From Actinomycetota bacterium (GTDB lineage: Bacteria > Actinomycetota > Thermoleophilia > Gaiellales > Gaiellaceae), in the NCBI GenBank assembly GCA_013697465.1, contig JACCWU010000127.1:1-11453 (forward strand): a DNA stretch of 11,453 nt. Direction: 5' to 3'. Under the pieces are notes generated by a model. That model searched no databases. It saw only the letters and a list, made by a program, of their open reading frames with translations, and was not told the DNA's origin. A program made the translations under genes and the position numbers. Positions 5,963-11,453 of the stretch are shown here, one piece after another. Position 1 is the first letter of the stretch, and each line of letters opens with the position of its first letter.

Positions 5963-8503
5963 ATGCACGAAGCAGAGCTCACTCCGACTCTGGCGTCGGA
6001 ATCACAACACGATCTGATCGAGGCCGCTCACAGCGCCGCGGCCTGGTTCGGCGAACCCTTCCTCGACGAGGGAGAGGATGCCGCTGCCGCGCTCGCGCCG
6101 GGAACCGCCCGCCGAGCCGCGCTCGACGACGCGCTCGCGGAGATGGCGGCGGCTCTCGAGGAGCCTTCGCCCCGCTGGAAGGTGCGCTATGGGCTCATGC
6201 TCGGGCTCGAGCGCGTCCTCACGCAGAATCCGGTTCGAACCGCGACCGGCACCGAGCTCCGGCGACACCAGGTCGACGCCCTCGCGGGCATGTTGACCGA
6301 GCTGATCGCGGCGACGCAGCGTGCGGCGGAAGAGAACGGGAACGGCAACGGTGTCGAGCACGGAAGCGCCAACGGCGCCCCGCCGGAGGCCGAGCTCGAG
6401 GAAGACGCCGAGGACGACTTCGACGCAGGCTTCATCGACGACAGCGAGCTCGAGCAGGAGTTTCACGGCACCGATCCGGGAGCGGCGCGCCGCTACCGGT
6501 TCCGGCACCCGACAGCGTCCGGAAAGACGATCGCCGCGGCGGGGTTCGTCGACGCCGCGCGCAACCTGGGCGTCCTCATCCTCACACACCGCCGGCTGCT
6601 CGTCTCGCAGTTCCAGCGTGACCTCACGACCGAGGGGTACGGCGACCGCTTCACCGACCCAATCCTCAACGGCATGATGCCGAAGACCAAAAACCCGCTC
6701 ACGATCCAGACCTACGCCTGGTTCGCACGACACGGCTCAGAGCTCGACCGGAAGACGTACCACCTCGTTCTCTGCGACGAGGCCCACACCGCGCTCGGAG
6801 AGAAGACGAGCGGCGCGATTCGGGCATTCCACGAGCCGCTCTACATCGGGATGACGGCGACCGAGCAGCTGATCGCGAAACAGGTTTCCGACGTCTTTCC
6901 CGCGTCGGTCGACGATCTCCCCCTCGCCGACGCGGCCAGACGCGGCCTCATTGCCCCACTGCGTGACCTGCGCGTGCCGCCAGCGGCCGCGGTCAACTCC
7001 GTGCCGATCGTCGGCGGTGACTTCGAGGAGCGCGCGCTCGCGAACGCCCTCGACCATCAGGCGCTGAACCAGGCGGCCGCCAGTCTCTACCGTGAGCGCT
7101 TCGGCTCCACCCCCGGGATCGTCTACGCGGCCGGTGTCGAGCACGCGTACAACCTCGCCCAGGAGTTCCGGGCGGCGGGGCTCAAGGCGGAGGCGGTGTC
7201 GGGACGCACGCCGCCCGCACGGCTCGCCGAAACCCTCGCGGCGTACGAGCGCGGCGAGATCAACGTCCTGATCAACGCACAGCTCCTGGCAGAGGGGTGG
7301 AACTCCCCGCGCGCGACGATCTGCATGCACCTCGCCCCGACCGCTTCGCGGCGCGTCTACCAGCAGCGGATCGGCCGCATCATGCGGATCCACCCGCGCA
7401 AGGAGGCCGGCATCGTCGTCGACTTCGTCCCGAAGGCGGCGACCCACAACGAGCGCGTGGTCTCACTGCACGCTCTCCTCGACGCCGACTTCTACCGAGA
7501 AGGAGCTCGCGTCACACCCGCTCCGCGCCGCCGCGCTCAACGACGGGCGCGCCGCAAGCTCTCGCCGGTGCCGTGGCTCGTCCCGGTGACCCCGGACGTC
7601 GCCCGCCGGCTCGGAGTCATCCAGCGCGAGTGGCAGCGCATCGACCCGAAGTACCTCGACGAGGACGAGCAGCGATTCTGGGCGACGATCGCAGGACGCC
7701 AGATCCGCTTCGACCAGCGCGGCGAGTTCGCGAAGAAGTTCGCCGAAGGCAGGGCGAGCAAGGCCGCGCTCGAGCAATTCCTCGCCACCTGTGCTGCAGA
7801 GAACCCGAACCGGCGGCTCCGCATGACGGCGCTCATGGACCGCGTGGCGACCCCCGTCGAACGCGCGGACTACGACGACCTCGTGACGCTGGTCACGCAG
7901 GCGCCGCCCTGGGAGAAGGACCGGGCCGCCGGCGTGCGTGTCCTCCTGCGTGCCCTCGGCGAGGGCAAGGCGGTCGCCCCCGATCAGATCCTCGGCCGCT
8001 GGACCTGGCGACTTGCCCGGGCGACCCGCAAGGTGCAGGACCGCCGTGTCTCGACCGAGTTTCCGGAGGCCAAACGCCTGCTGGGCGCGGTCGCCAACTC
8101 CCGCGGTCATCGGCACGAGGAGAACGTCAACCGCCTCGCCCAGGTCGCGCGGGCGATGCCGCTCGAGGTCGGCGTCGCGCTCCTCGCCTCGGCGGACGGC
8201 TACACGCCGCGTGCGAACGCCACGCTCGATCTGGCGCGCGAGGAGCTCGGAACGATCACCGAGATCGCGAACGCCCTAGCCGACAACCTGCCCGCTCCGA
8301 AGCTGACCGCGCGCAAGTCTCGACGCCGCCGGCGCAAGCGTAAAGCGCAGACACCAGCTGCTACCAGCGCTGGCGGGGGAATCGCCACAGGGGAGGCAGC
8401 GGGCGAGGCGACGTCTCTCGCCGCGCCCGAGAGCCAAGACGGCGGCCGGGCTGAGGCAGACACCCCGCCCGAGATGAGGGAAGCGGCAGAGGACGCAGCC
8501 TAG
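5963..8503 (+). CDS. SF2 DEAD/DEAH-box helicase with acidic core insertion
   Basis: An 846-aa ATP-dependent superfamily 2 helicase; the nucleic-acid substrate is unknown. Motifs in order: Q-like LRRHQVDAL (99-107), Walker A HPTASGKT with K188, HRRLLVSQF (209-217), DEAH box CDEAH (271-275), motif III GMTAT (296-300), helicase-C region from about 383 (TPGIVYAAG), motif V LLAEGWNSP (441-449) and motif VI QQRIGRIMR (467-475). The last is the arginine-finger motif of the HsdR/XPB-like group. Between the Q-like helix and Walker A lies an unusual insertion, about 120-172, with GNGNGNG and an Asp/Glu-rich run. Residues 515-780 match no domain I recognise and are rich in Arg/Ala/Leu helices. A Lys/Arg cluster (784-794) and a disordered Gly/Ala/Glu tail end the protein. 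No nuclease motif is visible. ATG 5963 is preferred over ATG 5879, which adds 28 atypical residues. It converges with the PAC2 gene through a shared CTAG stop. Confidence 0.88.
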   Translation: MHEAELTPTLASESQHDLIEAAHSAAAWFGEPFLDEGEDAAAALAPGTARRAALDDALAEMAAALEEPSPRWKVRYGLMLGLERVLTQNPVRTATGTELRRHQVDALAGMLTELIAATQRAAEENGNGNGVEHGSANGAPPEAELEEDAEDDFDAGFIDDSELEQEFHGTDPGAARRYRFRHPTASGKTIAAAGFVDAARNLGVLILTHRRLLVSQFQRDLTTEGYGDRFTDPILNGMMPKTKNPLTIQTYAWFARHGSELDRKTYHLVLCDEAHTALGEKTSGAIRAFHEPLYIGMTATEQLIAKQVSDVFPASVDDLPLADAARRGLIAPLRDLRVPPAAAVNSVPIVGGDFEERALANALDHQALNQAAASLYRERFGSTPGIVYAAGVEHAYNLAQEFRAAGLKAEAVSGRTPPARLAETLAAYERGEINVLINAQLLAEGWNSPRATICMHLAPTASRRVYQQRIGRIMRIHPRKEAGIVVDFVPKAATHNERVVSLHALLDADFYREGARVTPAPRRRAQRRARRKLSPVPWLVPVTPDVARRLGVIQREWQRIDPKYLDEDEQRFWATIAGRQIRFDQRGEFAKKFAEGRASKAALEQFLATCAAENPNRRLRMTALMDRVATPVERADYDDLVTLVTQAPPWEKDRAAGVRVLLRALGEGKAVAPDQILGRWTWRLARATRKVQDRRVSTEFPEAKRLLGAVANSRGHRHEENVNRLAQVARAMPLEVGVALLASADGYTPRANATLDLAREELGTITEIANALADNLPAPKLTARKSRRRRRKRKAQTPAATSAGGGIATGEAAGEATSLAAPESQDGGRAEADTPPEMREAAEDAA

Positions 8504-9390
8504 CCGGGGCCTGCCTCGCCGCCGTTCTTGTCCCGCTCGCGCAGGAACCGAGCGATCTCGGCGGCAAGCGCCTCTCCGGAAGGGAGCCCACCCGACTCAT
8601 CGAGCCAGTCGAGCGAGTCGGCGCGCTGCTCGAGCTCCTCGACGTATGCCGCCGTGTCGGAGTCGCTCGCGACGGCTTGCGACACCTGTTCGACGTAGGC
8701 GTCCTCCGCCTCTGCGAGCTCTGCGACGTCGATCGATATCCCGAGAACCGTTGCCAGCCGATCGCAGAGCGCGCGAGCTGCGCGCGGGCTCGGCGCCAGC
8801 GAAACGTAGTGGGGCACCGCGGCCCAGAGGCTCACGGAGGGAATCCCGGACCGCCTGCACGCGTCGAGGAGCACCCCCACGATCCCGGTCGGGCCCTCGT
8901 AGCGCGAGAGCTGGAGACCGAGCTCGTCCACGAGCTTGGGGTCGGTCGCCGCGCCCGTGACTGGTGCCGCCCGCGTGTGCGGCACGTCGGCGAGCAGGGC
9001 ACCCAATGTGACGACCATCTCGACACCGAGATCCGTGGCGAGCTCGCCGACGAGCTCGGTGAACGTTCTCCAACGGTAGTTCGGCTCGACGCCGACGAGC
9101 AGCACCGCGTCGCGATCGGTGCCGGGAATTCGCGCGCGAAAGAACGTGTTCTCCGGCCACTCGATATGGCGGGTCTGCCCCTCGTCGAGAGAGACGTTCG
9201 GGCGAGTCGCCTGGAAGTCCACGAAGAGCTCGGGGTCGATATCTGCGAACTTCTGTGCGTCCCAGAGCCGCGCGAGGTACCCCGCGGCCAGCGTGGCAGC
9301 CTGCCCGCCGTCATTCCAGCCGCGAAACGCACCGATCAGGACCGGACGCTCGAGCGTCGGCCGCTCGTAGAGCCGCAGTTCCTTGGCCAT
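8500..9390 (-). CDS. PAC2 family protein (proteasome-assembly-chaperone-like)
   Basis: A 296-aa PAC2-superfamily protein (formerly DUF75), related by fold to eukaryotic proteasome assembly chaperone 2 and to archaeal and actinobacterial homologues such as Mycobacterium tuberculosis Rv2125. Family hallmarks: IGAFRGWNDGGQAA (19-32), VVTLGALLADVPHTR (126-140) and GPTGIVGVLLDACRRSGIPSVSLWAAVPHYV (166-196 region). The C-terminal 70 residues are acidic and helical (YVEELEQRADSLDWLDE region), a usual extension in bacterial members. There is no signal peptide or membrane segment. The biochemical function of bacterial PAC2 proteins is not settled. A link to the 20S proteasome is plausible in Actinobacteria, but no proteasome gene is in this window. 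The ATG start (9390-9388) lies 6 nt after TAAGCT, whose TAA is the ctaA stop; only 9 bp separate the genes, so either an operon or its own leaderless promoter is possible. Confidence 0.9.
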   Translation of the reverse strand: MAKELRLYERPTLERPVLIGAFRGWNDGGQAATLAAGYLARLWDAQKFADIDPELFVDFQATRPNVSLDEGQTRHIEWPENTFFRARIPGTDRDAVLLVGVEPNYRWRTFTELVGELATDLGVEMVVTLGALLADVPHTRAAPVTGAATDPKLVDELGLQLSRYEGPTGIVGVLLDACRRSGIPSVSLWAAVPHYVSLAPSPRAARALCDRLATVLGISIDVAELAEAEDAYVEQVSQAVASDSDTAAYVEELEQRADSLDWLDESGGLPSGEALAAEIARFLRERDKNGGEAGPG

Positions 9391-9396
9391 GCTCTG

Positions 9397-9402
9397 AGCT
9401 TA
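9397..9402 (-). promoter_or_regulatory. Putative -10 box (TAAGCT) of the PAC2 gene, overlapping the ctaA stop
   Basis: On the minus strand TAAGCT ends 6 nt before the PAC2 ATG and has the leaderless spacing seen elsewhere here. Its first three bases are also the ctaA stop codon. No Shine-Dalgarno lies between the stop and the ATG, which favours a leaderless start over simple operon read-through. No convincing -35 is seen. Confidence 0.4.
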
Positions 9403-10317
9403 CTGTCGGGCGAACCGGGCAGGCGGACGCCAGAGCGCGTAGGCGAGCGCTACGGTGGCCGCCCAGATCGCGGCCGCGAGGGCGACGTGGACGAGCACGA
9501 GACCCCACGGAAGCGCGCTCCGATATTGGACCTCGCCCAGAATCGCCTGGGCTATCAAGATCACGAGCAGCGCACCCCAGAGGTCGAACATCCCCGGGTG
9601 GCGCTGCCTGAGCCGAAACAGGAACCAGCCGACCACGAGCACCCCGATCCCGAATGCCGCCGCCACCCGAACGTGGACGTACACGGCATCGGCGACCGCC
9701 AGTCCGAGCCGCTCGACCTCGTCATCCGCTCCCGGGTGAGGACCGGACGCGGTCGCGACGGCACCGGTCGTCACAAGGGCCATGCACAGGGGAACTCCCG
9801 CCCATACCGTGAGCTGCCTGAGCCAGCGAGGCCCGATCGGCTCTGCGCGGCCGTCGGAGAGCGTCAACGCCTCGAGAGCTACCAGCACGGCCAGCCCGAG
9901 CGCGGTGAGCCCGAGAAGGAAGTGGGCCATCACCGCGAGCGGATGCAGATCGAGCGCGATGGTTACCGCGCCCAGCGGGATCTGGGCAACGACCACGAGG
10001 AAAAGGGCGAGGGACGCAAGTCGGCCGGTCCGCGAGAGGCCGGCGGTCTTGCGAGCCGCGAGCCAGGTCACGAGCGTGAGGACGAGGCCGACGACCGCGA
10101 CAATCCGGTTCCCGAACTCGACGAAGGCGTGGAAGTCCCGCTCCGGATACGGCTTGTCGCCGCAGCGCGGCCAGTTGTCGCAGCCCAGCCCCGACCCGGT
10201 CAGCCGAACGAATGCACCCGAGGTGACGACGAGGAAGAGTGCAACGCACGACGTGAGGGCGAGCCGCACGAATCGGACCGGCGACATCGTCCACGTACGC
10301 GCGACCGCGGCGACCAC
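9400..10317 (-). CDS. ctaA: Heme A synthase, COX15/CtaA family membrane protein
   Basis: Converts heme O to heme A for aa3-type cytochrome oxidase, in the cytoplasmic membrane. The 305 aa show eight hydrophobic segments, at about 16-36, 64-87, 101-121, 126-151, 170-190, 210-235, 244-263 and 270-296. The family motif FVRLTGSGLGCDNWPRC (36-52) is clear, with a C46/C52 pair in the first extracytoplasmic loop. Heme-ligand histidines H132 (MAHFLLG), H215 (VYVHVRVA) and H277 (LVHVAL) are present. The position of the first conserved histidine (E-x-x-H-R in Bacillus CtaA) reads EFGNR, with N70, a variant I recall from actinobacterial members. The GTG at 10317 shares its G with the selD stop (TAGTG), suggesting coupling. 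ATG 10287 (M11) is an alternative that removes ten residues not needed by the fold. No other cytochrome oxidase gene is in the window. Confidence 0.9.
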   Translation of the reverse strand: MVAAVARTWTMSPVRFVRLALTSCVALFLVVTSGAFVRLTGSGLGCDNWPRCGDKPYPERDFHAFVEFGNRIVAVVGLVLTLVTWLAARKTAGLSRTGRLASLALFLVVVAQIPLGAVTIALDLHPLAVMAHFLLGLTALGLAVLVALEALTLSDGRAEPIGPRWLRQLTVWAGVPLCMALVTTGAVATASGPHPGADDEVERLGLAVADAVYVHVRVAAAFGIGVLVVGWFLFRLRQRHPGMFDLWGALLVILIAQAILGEVQYRSALPWGLVLVHVALAAAIWAATVALAYALWRPPARFARQ

Positions 10318-11339
10318 TAGCGAAGCACGACTCCCGTTCCCGCCTCGACGGCGCCGATTCTCTCGAGGAGGAGGTCCGCCGAGGCGAACGTCGCCTGAAG
10401 CACGGCTCCGCGCGACTCCGGCAGAGCGATGAGGAGACCGCCCGCGGTCTGCGGGTCATAGGCCAACGCGGTGCGAGCCGCGCCCGCATGAATCTCGACA
10501 TGCGGCCCGGCGAACTCTCGGTTTCGCCGGTCGCCGCCGGTCAGGACCCCGGCGTCCGCAAGCTCGAGGGCGCCTGTGAGCGCGGGCAGAGACTCGGAGT
10601 CGATGACGGCACGTACTCCGCTCCGCGAAGCCAGCTCGTGGGCGTGCCCTAGAAGTCCGAACCCGGTGACGTCCGTCACGGCATCGGGCTCGAAAGGCCG
10701 AAGCGCATCTGCTGCGTCGCGGTTGAGCTCGACCATCTGCGCCACGGCGGCCTCGAGCGCGCCGGCGGGCGCGACGCCGCGGCGATGCGCCTCGAGCACG
10801 ATGCCCGTGCCGAGTGGCTTCGTGAGGAATAGTGCATCTCCGGGCTGCGCTCCCGCCTTCGGCCAAACGGCATCCGGTCGAACGGTTCCCACGACGGCGA
10901 GGCCGTACTTCGGCTCGCTGTCTCGGATCGTATGGCCGCCCGCGAGGATCGCTCCCGCTTCGCGAACCTGCTCTCCCGCGCCGGCGAGGATGTCGCCGAG
11001 CATCTCGGTCGGAAGCTCCTCCGGAAACGCCGCGATGGAGAGCGCCAGCAATGGCGCGCCACCCATCGCGTACACGTCGTTCAGCGCATTCGTCGCCGCA
11101 ATCGCGCCGAATGTGCGCGGGTCGTCCACGAGCGGCGGGAAGAAGTCGACTGTGAAAACGAGCGCGCGCTCGTCGTCCAGGCGGTACACCGCAGCGTCGT
11201 CGGCGGGGTCGAGCCCCACCAAAAGGTCGTCCGCGTCGGCGGGGGCGAGACCGGCCAGGAGAGTCTCTAGCCGAGCGGCCGAGTACTTCGCGGCACACCC
11301 GCCCGCCTTGGCGAGCGACGTCAGAGGCACCGTCTCCAC
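10317..11339 (-). CDS. selD: Selenide, water dikinase (selenophosphate synthetase)
   Basis: Makes selenophosphate from selenide and ATP, the selenium donor for selenocysteine and for tRNA 2-selenouridine. The 340 aa are of usual length. The flexible N-terminal active site is KAGGCAAKYS, with catalytic C15 (TGT codon, so Cys rather than Sec) and K18, matching Cys17 and Lys20 of the E. coli enzyme. Metal/ATP residues are D48 (DPADDAAVY), D65 (TVDFF), D88 (NALNDVYAMGG) and D223 (TDVTGFGLLGH), plus the glycine loop LAGGHT (132-137). The C-terminal domain ends with the AYDPQTAGGLL motif (293-303). GTG 11339-11337 is the only possible start: an in-frame TGA lies eight codons upstream with no start codon between. 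TACAGT ends 7 nt before it. It is likely first in a leftward unit with ctaA. The user of selenophosphate (selA, selB, selC, a selenoprotein or mnmH) is not in the window. Confidence 0.95.
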   Translation of the reverse strand: METVPLTSLAKAGGCAAKYSAARLETLLAGLAPADADDLLVGLDPADDAAVYRLDDERALVFTVDFFPPLVDDPRTFGAIAATNALNDVYAMGGAPLLALSIAAFPEELPTEMLGDILAGAGEQVREAGAILAGGHTIRDSEPKYGLAVVGTVRPDAVWPKAGAQPGDALFLTKPLGTGIVLEAHRRGVAPAGALEAAVAQMVELNRDAADALRPFEPDAVTDVTGFGLLGHAHELASRSGVRAVIDSESLPALTGALELADAGVLTGGDRRNREFAGPHVEIHAGAARTALAYDPQTAGGLLIALPESRGAVLQATFASADLLLERIGAVEAGTGVVLR

Positions 11340-11346
11340 GGCGGGA

Positions 11347-11352
11347 ACTGTA
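11347..11352 (-). promoter_or_regulatory. Putative -10 box (TACAGT) for leaderless selD
   Basis: On the minus strand TACAGT fits TAnnnT and ends 7 nt before the selD GTG, the leaderless spacing seen at other genes here. No Shine-Dalgarno and no good -35 are visible. The remaining 101 bases to the window edge hold no gene I can support, only a 6-bp GGAGAG/CTCTCC inverted repeat (11427-11432 and 11448-11453). Confidence 0.45.
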
Positions 11353-11453
11353 GGGGCACACGATCAGCTCCAGGAAGTCGAGGTCATCCGGCAGGAGTTA
11401 CGGCGGGAGGGGCGAACCCACGTTGCGGAGAGTTCAGTCCCCTTCTCCTCTCC

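Noticed and set aside
4999..6621. 540-codon plus-strand frame spanning the end of fadB and the start of the helicase
   Set aside because: It bridges two real genes in another frame and is extremely Arg-rich; no domain is visible.
8677..10320. 547-codon plus-strand frame opposite PAC2 and ctaA
   Set aside because: It is antisense to two recognisable proteins; the product is Arg/Glu/Pro-rich with no hydrophobic core or motif.
11385..11453. tRNA-like layout on the minus strand (GTGGGTTCGCCC resembling a T arm, with an upstream stem-loop containing CTGAACT)
   Set aside because: The T loop lacks the nearly invariant A58, the T stem has a mismatch and a wobble, the anticodon-loop position 37 is C, and the 5' half would lie outside the window. 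It is not supportable as tRNA, including tRNA-Sec.

Overview
The window is GC-rich, densely packed chromosomal DNA. It most resembles a high-GC Gram-positive (Actinobacteria sensu lato, perhaps the Thermoleophilia/Gaiellales group). The lineage is inferred from an actinobacterial-style FadB dinucleotide motif, a PAC2-family protein, a CtaA with an EFGNR motif, and start regions that look leaderless (a TAnnnT-type -10 box 6-9 nt before an ATG or GTG, with no Shine-Dalgarno). I see no transposase, integrase, CRISPR array, convincing RNA gene or phage gene; it reads as core chromosome.

Layout. Positions 1-193 hold a run of strong stem-loops between a possible leftward gene leaving the window and a rightward AlkA-type DNA glycosylase (194-1033). 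A 120-bp gap with two inverted copies of a TTGYAA-rich motif leads to proC, pyrroline-5-carboxylate reductase (1154-1972). proC converges on a leftward TPR-like protein of unknown function (1969-2628). That gene is divergent, across only 24 bp, from a fadA-fadB pair: a thiolase (2653-3846) and a trifunctional-type enoyl-CoA hydratase/3-hydroxyacyl-CoA dehydrogenase (3839-5833), overlapping by 8 bp. Next comes a large SF2 DEAH helicase (5963-8503) with an acidic insertion in its core and an unassigned C-terminal half. It converges on a leftward cluster, read in the order selD (11339-10317), ctaA/COX15 (10317-9400) and a PAC2-family gene (9390-8500).

How the genes work together. fadA and fadB form a clear functional unit, completing the last three steps of fatty-acid beta-oxidation. 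selD and ctaA share a TAGTG stop/start and are probably co-transcribed, but selenophosphate and heme A synthesis have no known biochemical link. AlkA (alkylation repair), ProC (proline synthesis), the helicase and PAC2 look like independent housekeeping genes.

The most unusual features are regulatory or structural: the stem-loop array at the left edge, a Shine-Dalgarno displayed in a hairpin loop with its start codon in the stem, the inverted operator-like pair before proC, a -10 element shared by two divergent apparently leaderless genes, and two convergent gene pairs whose stop codons interleave in the same CTAG. The best candidate for new protein biology is the helicase. I found no clear previously undescribed multi-gene system.
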